Source: Candidatus Altimarinota bacterium
GTDB taxonomy: Bacteria; Patescibacteriota; Gracilibacteria; JAHISY01
Direction of reading: 5' to 3'
Length of the DNA: 64,000 nucleotides
NCBI GenBank assembly: GCA_021735425.1
Contig: JAIPGZ010000003.1
Span: forward strand, 1-64,000
Shown: in pieces, positions 25,285 through 34,760 of the stretch
Layout of the letters: each line of letters starts with the position of its first letter
Position numbering within the stretch: position 1 is the stretch's first letter
Position numbers and translations under genes: made by a program
Notes under the pieces: model-generated
Databases searched by the model: none
Told to the model about the DNA's origin: nothing
The model's input: only the letters and a program-made list of their open reading frames with translations

Positions 25285-26172
25285 CTAAGACCAGACTACT
25301 AATTCGATATTTTCTCCACAAATTGATTTCAGCATTCTCAAAGTATTCGATTGTGATTGGTCCAATTTTACGACTACGATTTTGGTTTCGCCTTTTCCGA
25401 TTTTTTCGGCATCTTTCGGAATTTCCAAAACTTTGACTCCGAGATTTAATTTTGCGCGCAATTTTTCGACATCGAGATCGGCTCCAATCAAAACCGCTTG
25501 ATGTGATTTTTTGACAAGCTTCTTTAAAAAATTGACTTCGTTTTGTTTGGGATTATGAAAAATAACTGCCGCTTTTACTTTCAAAAGTTGTTCGGCTTCG
25601 TGGACAGAACTCACTTTCCCAGCGAAATAAGAACTCAAAACAATGCCAAGCACGGCAAGTAAGACTCCTCCGATGACTGCTGCCGCGAGAGCTTTCGGTA
25701 GGCTTTCACGCGAGTCACCCAAAGATTCCCCGTGGATGGTGGTTAAAAACTTGAACTTCGAATTCAAATTATATTTTTCGATTTCGTCATTTAAGATTTG
25801 TTTAATCGACTGGGTGACATCTCTTGCGCCGTTTTCACTGAAACGAGCTTCCACCAAGAAATTTTGTTTCGCTTGCGGTGCTGCCGAAAGACTGACAACG
25901 CCACCCGCGATTCCACTGACTCGTTCCGCCAAAGTCGGGGAGCGCATCCAGCCTGCCACTGTTTTGGCGAAGTCGTCAGAAACTTTCGTCGCATCAAAAT
26001 TCCTCTCACCTTCTGTTTCGGCTGCCACTCCGACTGAAAAAAGCAGAGTCAATTTCTTGACTGGTGGTTGCAAAAAAAAGATTGCTGTTGTCGCTAGGAT
26101 TGTTGCCATTGTGATTACCGCGACTGTCAGCCACTGTCGTCGGATGAGGTTGGCGAAAGCTTGTAAATCCAT
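25285..26172 (-). CDS. Wzz-like polysaccharide chain-length/copolymerase protein
   Basis: The 295-residue protein has a short N-terminal segment, TM1 (LTVAVITMATILATTAIFF, about 15-33), a 130-residue extracytoplasmic part with a probable coiled coil, and TM2 (ALAAAVIGGVLLAVLGIVLS). A cytoplasmic tail of about 95 residues follows (LIGADLDVEKLRAKLNLGVK). This is the topology of Wzz/PCP proteins that set polysaccharide chain length; the tail has no Walker motif, so it is not a full tyrosine kinase. Assignment is by topology and local pattern. Confidence 0.7.
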   Translation of the reverse strand: MDLQAFANLIRRQWLTVAVITMATILATTAIFFLQPPVKKLTLLFSVGVAAETEGERNFDATKVSDDFAKTVAGWMRSPTLAERVSGIAGGVVSLSAAPQAKQNFLVEARFSENGARDVTQSIKQILNDEIEKYNLNSKFKFLTTIHGESLGDSRESLPKALAAAVIGGVLLAVLGIVLSSYFAGKVSSVHEAEQLLKVKAAVIFHNPKQNEVNFLKKLVKKSHQAVLIGADLDVEKLRAKLNLGVKVLEIPKDAEKIGKGETKIVVVKLDQSQSNTLRMLKSICGENIELVVWS

Positions 26173-26258
26173 TTTGAAAAAAAGTTAAAAGCGAGGGAAA
26201 GTCTATCGAAAAGGAGTTCAAATTGAAAGCGGGTCTTTCGTTGGAGTGTTTTTTATGC

Positions 26259-26264
26259 TAAAAT
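26259..26264 (+). promoter_or_regulatory. Extended -10 promoter box, probably leaderless start
   Basis: TATGCTAAAAT holds an extended -10 (TGnTAAAAT). It ends 7 nt before the ATG at 26272 and there is no Shine-Dalgarno sequence, so transcription would start at or very near the start codon. Confidence 0.6.
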
Positions 26265-26271
26265 AGGGCTT

Positions 26272-27231
26272 ATGAAGCTCCAAAAACTTTACGAACTTGC
26301 CGTTCAAAAAGGCATTGACGCCGATCCGCGCTCCAAAAGTGAGGTCGCAGATTTTCTCAAAAAAGAAAAAGAGGTTTTCACTAAATTAGAAAAAAAAGAA
26401 AAAGAGTTCTTTGATTCGGCGTGCCTACAAAATCCTTACTCTGACACGCGGATTCTCGTCGGTTCGCTGGATTCCGAAATCAAAAAAATTGCTGTTGGGA
26501 TTGATCTCGAAGCGACAGAGTTGCTGCTCATCCATGAATTAAATAAGTCTGGTGCCAAAATTGATTTGGCGCTTTCGCATCATCCTGAGGGAATTGCTTT
26601 GGCGAAACTCGACGGTGTGATGAAGCTGCAGGAAGATCTTTACGCACAGGCAGGTGTGCCGGTGAATGTGATTGAAAAATTAATGGACAAAGAAATTCAA
26701 AAAATCATCCGGGCGATTCACCCGATTAATCATTCCAAAAATATTGACGTTGCACGGTTGCTCGAGATTCCTTACGCATGCACACACACCGTCGCTGATA
26801 ACATGGCTTATCGTTTCGTGGAAAAATTAATCGCCACCAAAAAGCCGAAAACAGTCGGGGAGGTAATTGATGCCTTGCTGACTGAGCCGGAATTTACAGA
26901 AAGTGCTAAGCGGGGAGTGCCGCCTATTACTTTCGTTGGTAACAAAAATTCGCGTGCTGGAAAAGTCGTCGTCACTGGATTCACTGGTGGGACTTCTGGA
27001 TCAGCCGAAGTTTATGAATCAATGAAACATGCCGGAGTTGGCACCGAGATTGCGATGCACATGAAGCCAGAAGCACAAAAAGAAGCGGAAAAAAACCACA
27101 TCAATGTCGTCATCGCGGGACACATCGCCTCGGACTCGCTCGGGATGAACTTACTCTGCGACGCTTTCCAGAAAGCAGGGGTCAAAGAAATTGTCTCGCT
27201 GGGTGGATTTACTCGTTTCGCACGCAAATAA
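26272..27231 (+). CDS. NIF3-like (DUF34) metal-binding protein
   Basis: The 319-residue protein resembles the NIF3/DUF34 family: GIDLEATELLLIHELN, LALSHHPEGIAL (paired His metal ligands) and, near the end, VVIAGHIASDSLGMNLL (second metal site with His). The middle shows the ACTHTVADNMAYRF helix. NIF3 proteins form toroidal hexamers with a di-metal site; the function is unsettled, and GTP cyclohydrolase-like and tRNA-related roles have been suggested. It is followed by a hairpin terminator shared with the convergent ilvC. Confidence 0.78.
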   Translation: MKLQKLYELAVQKGIDADPRSKSEVADFLKKEKEVFTKLEKKEKEFFDSACLQNPYSDTRILVGSLDSEIKKIAVGIDLEATELLLIHELNKSGAKIDLALSHHPEGIALAKLDGVMKLQEDLYAQAGVPVNVIEKLMDKEIQKIIRAIHPINHSKNIDVARLLEIPYACTHTVADNMAYRFVEKLIATKKPKTVGEVIDALLTEPEFTESAKRGVPPITFVGNKNSRAGKVVVTGFTGGTSGSAEVYESMKHAGVGTEIAMHMKPEAQKEAEKNHINVVIAGHIASDSLGMNLLCDAFQKAGVKEIVSLGGFTRFARK

Positions 27232-27241
27232 TCTCATAATA

Positions 27242-27271
27242 AAAAACCCTCATAATGCAGCGAGGGTTTTT
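27242..27271. terminator. Bidirectional intrinsic terminator
   Basis: AAAAACCCTC (27242-27251) pairs with GAGGGTTTTT (27262-27271) around a 10-nt loop, with an A tract on one side and a T tract on the other. It lies between the convergent NIF3-like and ilvC genes. Confidence 0.85.
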
Positions 27272-27299
27272 GTTTTACTTACCAAAAAATTTGCGGAAA

Positions 27300-28280
27300 T
27301 TATTTCTCGAATAATTTCCGAATCTTTGCTCCGACGATTTCGATTGGGTGCTTCTTTTCTTCGGCACGTAATTTTTTCATTTGTTTCATTCCGTTGGCGT
27401 ATTCCGCCATCCAACCTTTGGCGAATTTACCCGTCTCGATGTCTTTTAGCGCTGTCTTCATTCTCTTTTTTACTCCTGCGTCGATAATCTTCGGACCGAC
27501 GGTGCGTCCGCCCCATTCGGCGGTGTTACTCACGACATCATACATTTTGGCGATGCCGCCTTCATAAATTAAATCCATAATTAATTTTGTTTCGTGGAGG
27601 CATTCGAAATAAGCTAGCTCGGGCGGGTAACCCGCTTCCGTCAAAGTTTCGAACCCGGCTTTGATTAATTCTGCCATTCCGCCACAGAGGACAGTCTGTT
27701 CGCCGAACAAATCTTCGTAAGTCTCTTGTCCGAAAGTACCTTCGAGTACGCCAGCTTTCGTGAAGAACATCGCTTTGGCCATCGCGAGTGCGATTTTCTT
27801 CGCGTTGCCATCTTCATTCCGCTCTATACAAATCAACGCCGGCACGCCGAAGCCTTGCAGATAACATTTACGCTCTTCTGTGCCAGGACATTTTGGCGCT
27901 ACCATGATTATGTTCACACCCTTTGGGGGGACGATTCTTTTGAATATAATTGAAAAGCCGTGGCTGAAGCTTAGCGTTTTATCAGGAGTGACATGTTGCG
28001 CGATTTCTTTCGCATAGACTTCTTTTTGGATTTCATCCGGAATCAAAATATGGATAATGTCACCTTTTTTCGCTGCCTCCGAGATTGTCGCGACCTTCAA
28101 ACCATCCTTCTTCGCCAATTTCGCCGATGGACCGCCTGCTCGCACGCCGACGATGACATCGACTTTCGAATCGTGCAGCATCTGAGCTTGCGCCCGACCT
28201 TGTGCGCCGTAGCCGATCACCGCGATCGTTTTCCCTTTCAAAACCGAGACGTCAGCGTCTTTGTCGTGGAGGAGTTTCAT
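27300..28280 (-). CDS. ilvC: Ketol-acid reductoisomerase
   Basis: The 326-residue class I enzyme shows the NADPH-binding motif VIGYGAQGRAQA, HGFSI, VAPKCPGTEER and TFGQETYEDLFGEQTVLCGGM with the Mg-binding acidic residues, followed by YFECLHETKLIMDLIYEGG. It converts acetolactate to dihydroxyisovalerate in valine and isoleucine synthesis. The acetolactate synthase small subunit gene lies 1.1 kb upstream; the large subunit is not in the window. Confidence 0.96.
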   Translation of the reverse strand: MKLLHDKDADVSVLKGKTIAVIGYGAQGRAQAQMLHDSKVDVIVGVRAGGPSAKLAKKDGLKVATISEAAKKGDIIHILIPDEIQKEVYAKEIAQHVTPDKTLSFSHGFSIIFKRIVPPKGVNIIMVAPKCPGTEERKCYLQGFGVPALICIERNEDGNAKKIALAMAKAMFFTKAGVLEGTFGQETYEDLFGEQTVLCGGMAELIKAGFETLTEAGYPPELAYFECLHETKLIMDLIYEGGIAKMYDVVSNTAEWGGRTVGPKIIDAGVKKRMKTALKDIETGKFAKGWMAEYANGMKQMKKLRAEEKKHPIEIVGAKIRKLFEK

Positions 28281-28301
28281 GGAAGTTAGGATTAAGGATT
28301 A

Positions 28302-28328
28302 AGCCCCGAAGGGGGCCCTTGGGGGGCT
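28302..28328 (-). terminator. GC-rich hairpin between two minus-strand genes
   Basis: AGCCCC (28302-28307) pairs with GGGGCT (28323-28328), with an inner AAGGG/CCCTT pairing. On the minus strand it follows the stop at 28359. No proper T tract follows, so termination is uncertain; it could also act in the ilvC leader. Confidence 0.5.
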
Positions 28329-28358
28329 AAGATAATAAGTAGAAAAATTAAAAAACTT

Positions 28359-29393
28359 TTACTCCAAATTTTCCTCGGTTTCAAGCTCGGTCGCGACCTC
28401 CGCTGGAGCGGGGATTAGCGTCAATGGATCGATTTCTTCGAATTCTGTCGGTGCGAAGATTTCCTGTGGCTTGCCGATTCCAGAAATTTTCGTGTCGGCG
28501 TAGATCGTAATCTGTCCGTCCGGTAAAGATTCCAAACTTAAATCCGTCAAATTCAAATTTAGCACGACCGTTTCTCGTTGGATTAGTCCGTTTTTTTTGC
28601 CGATTTCTAGAGTGCCACTCGAATTTTTGGCGATGGTCAGTAAAACTTTTTTGATTAAATTTTTAATCTCTTCAGTTAACGCAAAAGGACTTTCTGTTCC
28701 TTCTGACAGCTGGGGTGTTAACATTTTTTCAATTATCGTAAAAAATTGATTCGAAGCCAAAAATTCCGAATTTAATTCGACCTTAAATTTTTGATTCTGA
28801 CCAAAACTGAACGGTAGACTTTTCACCAAAAAAATATCGTTTGTCGCGAACAAATTTTTCAATTCCGTTCGCAGCGCTAGCTGCTTGTTTTTTTGCTCCT
28901 CAAAAAGTTTTTCAATCTCTGGATCAGCGGATTTCAGTTTTGCGAATGAAATCGCAAACCATTTTTCCGCGAAGGCACCTGCTGCACCGACTGCTGCTGC
29001 GATTTCATTCGGCGCTCCAGTCAGATTCGCGCGCGCCAATTTGCCGTAAAAAACTTCGTCCAAAATTAACAATTCACCAGCTAAATCAATCGTCGCGCCT
29101 CCAGCAGTTCCGGTCACCGCGAGATTATAATCGAGATTGGGGAGATATTTTTTCAGCTCATTCCCGCGACCAGAAAAACTCAAAACTAAATTGCCTGCCA
29201 GATTTTCTGCTCCAGAAATGCTCAAATTTACGGAACTTTCAAAAGCGGCCGATTCTGTCTCGAAATAATTAGCGACAGCTTGATTCACAAAAGCCTGTGG
29301 ATCAGCTGGTCGGTCGAGAAAGACCGCTTTCATCATGAAGCTGACGCCGCCGATGATTGTCACCGCGAGGATGCCCAAAACTATTTTTTTCAT
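28359..29393 (-). CDS. Membrane-anchored extracytoplasmic protein, unknown function
   Basis: The 344-residue protein begins MKKIVLGILAVTIIGGVSFMM, one N-terminal helix with no lipobox. The rest looks like a beta-rich periplasm-type domain (NLAGNLVLSFSGRG, ATIDLAGELLILDEVFYGKLA) with a later helical part, loosely recalling LolA/LppX-type folds, and an acidic tail ending ELETEENLE. The ATG at 29393 is preferred over a TTG two codons earlier. No family was identified with confidence. Confidence 0.7.
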   Translation of the reverse strand: MKKIVLGILAVTIIGGVSFMMKAVFLDRPADPQAFVNQAVANYFETESAAFESSVNLSISGAENLAGNLVLSFSGRGNELKKYLPNLDYNLAVTGTAGGATIDLAGELLILDEVFYGKLARANLTGAPNEIAAAVGAAGAFAEKWFAISFAKLKSADPEIEKLFEEQKNKQLALRTELKNLFATNDIFLVKSLPFSFGQNQKFKVELNSEFLASNQFFTIIEKMLTPQLSEGTESPFALTEEIKNLIKKVLLTIAKNSSGTLEIGKKNGLIQRETVVLNLNLTDLSLESLPDGQITIYADTKISGIGKPQEIFAPTEFEEIDPLTLIPAPAEVATELETEENLE

Positions 29394-29435
29394 TTCCAAA
29401 AATTAAAAGCTCGGCAATTTTAACTCAATTTCAGC

Positions 29436-29909
29436 TCAACCAGAAACAGCGGTCGCGCCTGTCCGTGAAATCTCCAAAATTCCGAAATCAGAGACAATCG
29501 CTAAAAAACTTTCGATTTTGCGCGGCTCGCCGCAAATTTCCGCGATTAAATAATGCGAATTCTGTTTGGCAATTTTCGCGCCAAAAAGTTTCAAATTCTT
29601 CAAAACGGCGGCTTTATTTTTAGCCGTAATTTTGATTTTCACCAAGGCGAGATCGCGAATTGTCGCATTTTCTTCGTCCAGCTTTTTGATTTTAATCACC
29701 TCGACGACTTTGTACATTTGACGAAAAACTTGGTCGACGTTGGTTGATGCGTTGACCACGATTGTCATTCGGCTCAAGCCTTCCTTCTCCGAGTGGCCGA
29801 CGGTGAGGCTCTCGATATTAAACCGCCTCCGACGAAAAAGGCTGGCGATGCGATTCAGTACGCCGGCTTTGTTTTCCACGAGGGCGACGAGGGTGTGAGT
29901 CTTAGACAT
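29436..29909 (-). CDS. ilvN: Acetolactate synthase small (regulatory) subunit
   Basis: The 157-residue protein has the N-terminal ACT domain (TLVALVENKAGVLNRIASLFRRRRFNIESLTVG) and the second domain (IRDLALVKIKITAKNKAAVL) of IlvN/IlvH. It binds valine for feedback control of acetolactate synthase. The catalytic subunit gene is not adjacent. A TAAAAT box at 29943-29948 on the minus strand gives a leader of about 26 nt. Confidence 0.93.
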   Translation of the reverse strand: MSKTHTLVALVENKAGVLNRIASLFRRRRFNIESLTVGHSEKEGLSRMTIVVNASTNVDQVFRQMYKVVEVIKIKKLDEENATIRDLALVKIKITAKNKAAVLKNLKLFGAKIAKQNSHYLIAEICGEPRKIESFLAIVSDFGILEISRTGATAVSG

Positions 29910-29942
29910 GGAACATGGAACACATAACTTGAAACAAAAGTT

Positions 29943-29948
29943 ATTTTA
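29943..29948 (-). promoter_or_regulatory. Putative -10 box of ilvN
   Basis: The minus strand reads GCTAAAATAA, just after the dnaK terminator hairpin and 33 nt before the ilvN ATG. It separates ilvN transcription from dnaK. Confidence 0.5.
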
Positions 29949-29950
29949 GC

Positions 29951-29977
29951 AAAAAGCCCGACTGAAGCCGAGCTTTT
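29951..29977 (-). terminator. Intrinsic terminator of dnaK
   Basis: On the minus strand AAAAGCTCGGC pairs with GTCGGGCTTTT (one GT wobble at the T/G position) around a TTCA loop and ends in T5. It starts 21 nt after the dnaK stop. Confidence 0.82.
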
Positions 29978-29997
29978 CTCCAAAATTTTCCTGAGAA

Positions 29998-31920
29998 TTA
30001 CTTCTTCTCCTCATCCACCACTTCTCCCTCAACCGTTTCGTCACCCTCTTTCTTTGGCTCGTTTTTGTCGTCGACTTTTACATCGTCGGTCGATTGTGTC
30101 GCCTGATTTTCGTAAAGTTTCGCGAAGGTGGTTTGGGCGACCTTATTTAGCTCGTCCATCGCTGTTTTCAATTTCTCGGCATTCAAATCTTTTTCGCCGA
30201 GTTCATTTTTCAATTTTTCCAGCGCTTCTTTGATTGCCTTAGTGTCGGCTTCCGCGATTTTCGATTCGTGCTCTTTCAGAGTTTTTTCCGTTGAATAAAC
30301 GAGTGCATCGGCTTCGTTCACGACAGTCACGCTTTCCTTTTTCTTCTTGTCATCCTCGGCGTGCGACTCGGCTTCTTTTCGCATTTTCTCGACTTCTTCA
30401 TCACTCAATCCTGAGCTGCCCTGAATGGTAATCTTCTGTTCTTTGTTTGTGCCTTTGTCTTTGGCCGAAACATTCAAAATTCCGCTCGCGTCAATGTCAA
30501 AAGTGACTTCGACCTGCGGAACGCCGCGGGGAGCAGGAGGGATTCCGTCGAGGATGAATTTCCCCAAGCTTTTGTTGTCTGCTGCCATTTCTCGTTCGCC
30601 CTGCAGGACATGAATTTCCACGCTTGGCTGATTATCTGCTGCGGTCGAAAAAACCTGGCTCTTGCTGGTTGGGATCGTTGTATTTCTTTCAATTAGCGGC
30701 GTTCGGACACTGCCGAGAGTTTCAATTCCTAGTGTCAACGGTGTGACATCGAGGAGTAAAACATCTTTCACGTCTCCGCCTAGGATGCCGCCTTGGACCG
30801 CCGCGCCGATCGCGACTGCTTCGTCGGGGTTCACATCTTGCAATGGTTCTTTGCCAAAAATCTCTTTCACTTTGGCTTGCACCGCTGGCATGCGTGTCTG
30901 TCCGCCGACCAAAATTATGGCGTCAATTTCGCTAGCCTTGATTTTGGAATCGGCAATCGCTTTTTTGCAGGGCTCGACTGATCGTTCAATCAAATCGGCG
31001 ACGAGGGCTTCGAGTTTCGCGCGGGAGAGCTTGATGCTGAAATGTTTTGGACCGTTGGCGTCGGCGGTGATGAAAGGCAGACTAATCTCTGTCTCAGTCG
31101 CGCTCGACAGCTCCTTTTTCGCTTTTTCTGCTGCTTCTTTTAGTCTTTGCAGCGCTAGTTTGTCTTCTCGCAAATTAATCCCGTCGGATTTCTGAAACTC
31201 ATCGACCAGGAAATTCATAATTTTTTGATCGAAATCGTCGCCGCCGAGATGGGTATCGCCATTCGTCGAAATCACCTCGAACTGCTTTTGTCCATCGACA
31301 TCGGCGATTTCCAAAATCGAAATATCGAAAGTTCCGCCGCCAAGATCGTAAACCGCGATTTTTTGATCCTTCGCTAATTTTTTTTCAAGACCATAAGCGA
31401 TGGCCGCCGCGGTTGGCTCGTTGATAATCCGTTTCACGTCGAGACCAGCGATTTTGCCGGCGTCTTTGGTCGCGCTGCGCTGGGAGTCGTTGAAATAAGC
31501 GGGCACGGTTATTACCGCTTCTGTGATCGTCACACCCAGTTTCGCCTCAGCGTCTTTCTTCATTTTTTGCAAAACCATCGCGGCGATTTCAGATGGTCGA
31601 TGATTTTTGCCATCTAACATAATTTCGCATTCGCCTTTCCCGCCAGCGACGACGCTGAAAGGGATTTCCTTGATTTCCTCCGTAACCTCCGAAAACATTC
31701 TCCCGATGAATCTTTTTGAGCTAAAAATCGTATTTTCCGGATTGATTGTCGCCTGATTTTTTGCTGGTGTGCCGACGAGGCGGTTACCGTCTTTTACCGC
31801 GACGACAGAGGGGGTAGTTCGATTGCCTTCGGAATTTTCTAAAACGGTCGGTTTACCAGCCTGCATCACCGCCATACAAGAATTTGTCGTACCGAGGTCA
31901 ATTCCTAAAATGTAGCTCAT
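29998..31920 (-). CDS. dnaK: Chaperone protein DnaK (Hsp70)
   Basis: 640 residues, full length. N-terminus [16 protein letters not shown], phosphate motifs [14 protein letters not shown] and [13 protein letters not shown], the linker region [16 protein letters not shown] and the substrate-binding domain with [14 protein letters not shown]. The C-terminus is an acidic lid tail ending [11 protein letters not shown], like the EEVD-type bacterial tail. It folds nascent and stress-damaged proteins with DnaJ and GrpE, which are not nearby. No CIRCE operator was seen upstream. Confidence 0.98.
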   Translation of the reverse strand: MSYILGIDLGTTNSCMAVMQAGKPTVLENSEGNRTTPSVVAVKDGNRLVGTPAKNQATINPENTIFSSKRFIGRMFSEVTEEIKEIPFSVVAGGKGECEIMLDGKNHRPSEIAAMVLQKMKKDAEAKLGVTITEAVITVPAYFNDSQRSATKDAGKIAGLDVKRIINEPTAAAIAYGLEKKLAKDQKIAVYDLGGGTFDISILEIADVDGQKQFEVISTNGDTHLGGDDFDQKIMNFLVDEFQKSDGINLREDKLALQRLKEAAEKAKKELSSATETEISLPFITADANGPKHFSIKLSRAKLEALVADLIERSVEPCKKAIADSKIKASEIDAIILVGGQTRMPAVQAKVKEIFGKEPLQDVNPDEAVAIGAAVQGGILGGDVKDVLLLDVTPLTLGIETLGSVRTPLIERNTTIPTSKSQVFSTAADNQPSVEIHVLQGEREMAADNKSLGKFILDGIPPAPRGVPQVEVTFDIDASGILNVSAKDKGTNKEQKITIQGSSGLSDEEVEKMRKEAESHAEDDKKKKESVTVVNEADALVYSTEKTLKEHESKIAEADTKAIKEALEKLKNELGEKDLNAEKLKTAMDELNKVAQTTFAKLYENQATQSTDDVKVDDKNEPKKEGDETVEGEVVDEEKK

Positions 31921-32008
31921 TTTTTAAGGGGTTAAATTTCACGAAACGCCGAACATTCCGCGGTGATTCGCGCCAGGAATTTTAATCCCAAATTTTTTAA
32001 AAATCAAG

Positions 32009-32437
32009 TTATTTTGGGAGGTTGCCGAGTATTTTTAGTTCATCCGGGCTGAGAGTGTCAATTTCTTCTTTATACATTTGATCTAAAGTTTCTTCGCCTG
32101 TTTTATTTGGGCTGAGAGTATCAGTCGCTTCTTTATAAATTTGATCCAAAAGTTTTTTGTTTCTTATCTCTTCCCAGATTTCTTCAAAAGTAGCGTTTAA
32201 ATTTTTACGAAAATTAGATCTATCCTCTTGAGTAATTTGATTCTCTTGAACAGAAACAGACTGAGAAATAGATTTGCTCAACTGGATTTTAAGTTTTTTA
32301 ATGCCGATGATTTCCCTTTTTTGTATTTTGCAATTTTCTTCGATTATTTCGCGAAATTTTTTACGAAGTTCTTTTTTACTCAGGCTTAAAATATTATCGA
32401 TTTCTTCGAATGGATTTGATTTGGGAGTTTTTTGCAT
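32009..32437 (-). CDS. Small helical protein with duplicated C-terminal motif, unknown
   Basis: From ATG 32437 the protein has 142 residues, highly charged and probably coiled-coil (ELRKKFREIIEENCKIQKREI). Its C-terminus contains a tandem repeat: LDQIYKEATDTLSPNKTGEE and LDQMYKEEIDTLSPDEL. Upstream in-frame starts exist at 32485 (ATG) and 32503 (TTG), but they add a hydrophobic unpatterned stretch. A minus-strand TAAAAT lies just inside that stretch (about 32475). No family was recognised. It lies upstream of dnaK on the same strand and diverges from alr. Confidence 0.6.
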   Translation of the reverse strand: MQKTPKSNPFEEIDNILSLSKKELRKKFREIIEENCKIQKREIIGIKKLKIQLSKSISQSVSVQENQITQEDRSNFRKNLNATFEEIWEEIRNKKLLDQIYKEATDTLSPNKTGEETLDQMYKEEIDTLSPDELKILGNLPK

Positions 32438-32517
32438 TTTTGGTTGCAAAAGCAAATTAAAACTTTGAGAGTGATATTTTAACATAAAAATAATAAAATT
32501 CAATTCTGCTCGCGTGT

Positions 32518-32523
32518 TAAAAT
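32518..32523 (+). promoter_or_regulatory. Putative -10 box of alr
   Basis: TAAAAT ends 10 nt before the ATG at 32534, leaving room for only a few leader nucleotides. Confidence 0.5.
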
Positions 32524-32533
32524 GACCTAACTT

Positions 32534-33673
32534 ATGAATTCCGATAACCTACTTATTTGGGTCGAAATCTCGAGGTCGGCGTTGCAAAAAAATTTTCAAA
32601 TTTTGCGCGAAATTGTTGGTGCCAAAGTTCAGCTTGCGCCGATGGTGAAGTCGAATGCTTACGGTCATGGACTCGAGATTTGCGCCAAAATCTTTCGCGA
32701 GGTGGAGGCGGATTATCTTGCCGTCAATTCAATTTTCGAGGCGCAGAAAATTCGTGACTTAGGCGACTCTGGCAAAATTTATATCGCTGGTTACACTTCG
32801 ATCTCTGAATTAGAAAAGGCGGTTGAGCTAGACGCCGAGTTTGTTGTTTTTAATTTTGAGACTTTGGAAGCGATTGAGAAATTAAATTTACCAGCCAAAA
32901 TTCATCTCAAAGTCGAGACGGGGACGAATCGGCAGGGGATTCAAAAATCTGAAATTTCGAAATTTCTCGCTAAAATTTCCGAGCTCAAAAAAATTCAGCT
33001 CGTCGGTGTGGCGATGCATTTTGCTGACATTGAGGACACGACGAATCATGATTTCGCGAAAAAGCAGCTCGTCGAGTTCCAAAAAATTAAAACCGAAATT
33101 GAGGCGGCAGGATTCCAAAACCTGAAATTTCACGCCGCCAATTCAGCCGCGACGCTTTTGTGGGATTCGACGCATTTCGAGATTTGCCGGACGGGGATTG
33201 CGAATTGCGGCATGTGGCCAAGCGAGGAGACTTTTCTTTCGCTTGCTGAGGATAAGAAAGAGAAAATTGTTCTCATGCCAGCTTTGACTTGGAAAACCAA
33301 AATTGCCCAAATCAAAAAAATCGCAGCGGGGGAGTCGGTTGGTTATGGGCGTTCTTTCGTCGCTGAAAAAGATTCGACAATCGCGATTCTGCCGGTTGGT
33401 TACTACGATGGTTTTGCGCGAAATTACGCTGAAAAGGGAGAAGTTTTAGTTGCCGGAAAACGCGCCAAAATTCTCGGACGAATCTGTATGAATATCTTAA
33501 TGGTCGACGTTTCCAAAATTCCAAATCTCAAAATTGAGGACGAGGTCGTTTTGCTTGGCAAATCGGGTGACGACGAAATTACCGCTGAAGAAATTGCTGA
33601 CTGGGGTGGGACGATTAATTATGAAGTGACGACGCGGATTCGAGAAAATATTTTGCGAAAAGTTGTTGATTGA
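32534..33673 (+). CDS. alr: Alanine racemase
   Basis: The 379-residue fold-type III PLP enzyme has the cofactor lysine Lys39 in [11 protein letters not shown], the conserved [23 protein letters not shown], and [10 protein letters not shown] near the second catalytic Tyr, then [13 protein letters not shown]. It makes D-alanine for peptidoglycan. It is followed by tRNA-Ala on the same strand. Confidence 0.95.
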   Translation: MNSDNLLIWVEISRSALQKNFQILREIVGAKVQLAPMVKSNAYGHGLEICAKIFREVEADYLAVNSIFEAQKIRDLGDSGKIYIAGYTSISELEKAVELDAEFVVFNFETLEAIEKLNLPAKIHLKVETGTNRQGIQKSEISKFLAKISELKKIQLVGVAMHFADIEDTTNHDFAKKQLVEFQKIKTEIEAAGFQNLKFHAANSAATLLWDSTHFEICRTGIANCGMWPSEETFLSLAEDKKEKIVLMPALTWKTKIAQIKKIAAGESVGYGRSFVAEKDSTIAILPVGYYDGFARNYAEKGEVLVAGKRAKILGRICMNILMVDVSKIPNLKIEDEVVLLGKSGDDEITAEEIADWGGTINYEVTTRIRENILRKVVD

Positions 33674-33695
33674 AATAGAATCCATCGGCTTTTTT

Positions 33696-33771
33696 GGGGC
33701 TGTAGCTCAGTTGGTAGAGCGCACGGTTCGCAATCGTGAGGTCAGGGGTTCGATCCCCCTCAGCTCCACCA
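33696..33771 (+). tRNA. tRNA-Ala (anticodon CGC), CCA encoded
   Basis: A complete 76-nt cloverleaf: acceptor GGGGCTG with CAGCTCC, including the G3:U70 pair that marks alanine tRNAs, D arm GCTC/GAGC, anticodon arm CACGG-TTCGCAA-TCGTG, T arm AGGGG-TTCGATC-CCCCT and an encoded CCA. The anticodon CGC reads GCG. Confidence 0.95.
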
Positions 33772-33823
33772 GCCTTCGCCTTTCGGGCTTCGGTTGGCTG
33801 CCGCCAAAATTAAAATTCCAAAA

Positions 33824-34090
33824 ATGAAAGTCCTCAAGTTTGGTTCGATTGGCTGTCTCGGCTGTCTCGTGATGAAACCACGCTGGGCAGAAATTGAAAA
33901 AGAAAATCCGTGGCTCGCGGCGGAATTTATTGACGTTGATGAAAATCCAGACTTGGTCGAAAAATGGGAAATTAAAGAAATTCCGGAATTTATTTTTCTC
34001 GATAAAAATGAGGTCGAGATTGAAAGAATGGCGGGCGAGATTAAAAAAGAGATCCTCGTCGCAAAGATTCTCGAATTGCGCAATCGCTAA
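33824..34090 (+). CDS. Thioredoxin-like protein
   Basis: From ATG 33824 the protein has 88 residues: MKVLKFGSIGCLGCLVMKPRW with a CLGC redox motif, IDVDENPDLVEKWEIKEIPEFIFLD with the cis-Pro segment (IPEF) of thioredoxins, and a final helix. It is shorter than standard thioredoxin (about 105). It probably acts as a dithiol reductant in the cytoplasm. An upstream TTG (33794) would add ten residues of low quality. It lies between two tRNA genes. Confidence 0.75.
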   Translation: MKVLKFGSIGCLGCLVMKPRWAEIEKENPWLAAEFIDVDENPDLVEKWEIKEIPEFIFLDKNEVEIERMAGEIKKEILVAKILELRNR

Positions 34091-34120
34091 TTTTTAGGCA
34101 AAATCCACAGGATTCAACTT

Positions 34121-34215
34121 GCGGAGAGGTACTCAAGTGGTTGAAGAGGCGGCTTTGCTAAAGCTGTAGGGGGGTGAATGCTCCCGCGAGGGTTCGAATC
34201 CCTCCCTCTCCGCCA
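34121..34215 (+). tRNA. tRNA-Ser (anticodon GCT), CCA encoded
   Basis: A 95-nt class II tRNA: acceptor GCGGAGA with TCTCCGC, anticodon loop TTGCTAA giving GCT (reads AGC/AGT), a long variable arm (about 34164-34184) and T arm GAGGG-TTCGAAT-CCCTC, then GCCA. Confidence 0.95.
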
Positions 34216-34286
34216 ACCAAAAAATTTCAAAAACTAGAAGACGGTTCACGGCATCGAACCGAATTTTTTTTATCAGCTCCCTCTCT

Positions 34287-34727
34287 ATGCAATTCCAAAA
34301 ATTTTCCGACACATACTTTATTCGATTTGATCGAGGCGAGGAAATAGTCGTTTTGCTACAAAAATTTTGTGAGGCTGAAAAAATTTCGCTCGCGGAAATT
34401 TCTGGTATTGGTGCGGTAGGTGAGCTCGAAGTCGGATTATTCGATGTTGCGACGAAAAAATATTTCTCAAAGCAGTTCACAGGTGATTTCGAAGTCGCGC
34501 CACTGCTTGGAAGTGCCACGACGAAAGGTGGCGTAGTTTACCTCCATCTCCACATCAATTTCGCTGATCGCGAACAAAATTCTCGCGGCGGACATCTCAA
34601 TTCGGCTGTTGTGAGTGCGACCTTCGAGGTGATGCTTAGAGCTTTGCCAGGGAAATTAAATCGAAAGTTCAGCGAAGAGGTTGGTTTGAATTTGCTCGAC
34701 TTAGATTCATCTGATTTACAAAACTAG
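34287..34727 (+). CDS. PPC/DUF296 domain protein
   Basis: The 146-residue protein matches the PPC (DUF296) fold: FIRFDRGEEIVVLLQKFC, ISGIGAVGELEVGLFD, the metal-site HLHINFADREQNSRGGHLNSAVV and an ending VGLNLLDL. Bacterial single-domain members are trimeric with a possible Zn site; the function is not established, although plant relatives with AT-hooks bind DNA. Confidence 0.85.
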   Translation: MQFQKFSDTYFIRFDRGEEIVVLLQKFCEAEKISLAEISGIGAVGELEVGLFDVATKKYFSKQFTGDFEVAPLLGSATTKGGVVYLHLHINFADREQNSRGGHLNSAVVSATFEVMLRALPGKLNRKFSEEVGLNLLDLDSSDLQN

Positions 34728-34760
34728 GGAAAACAGTAGAATTATCTTCGAAACCACACG

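Noticed and set aside
31921-32008. CIRCE operator upstream of dnaK
   Set aside because: The inverted TTAGCACTC/GAGTGCTAA pair is not present.
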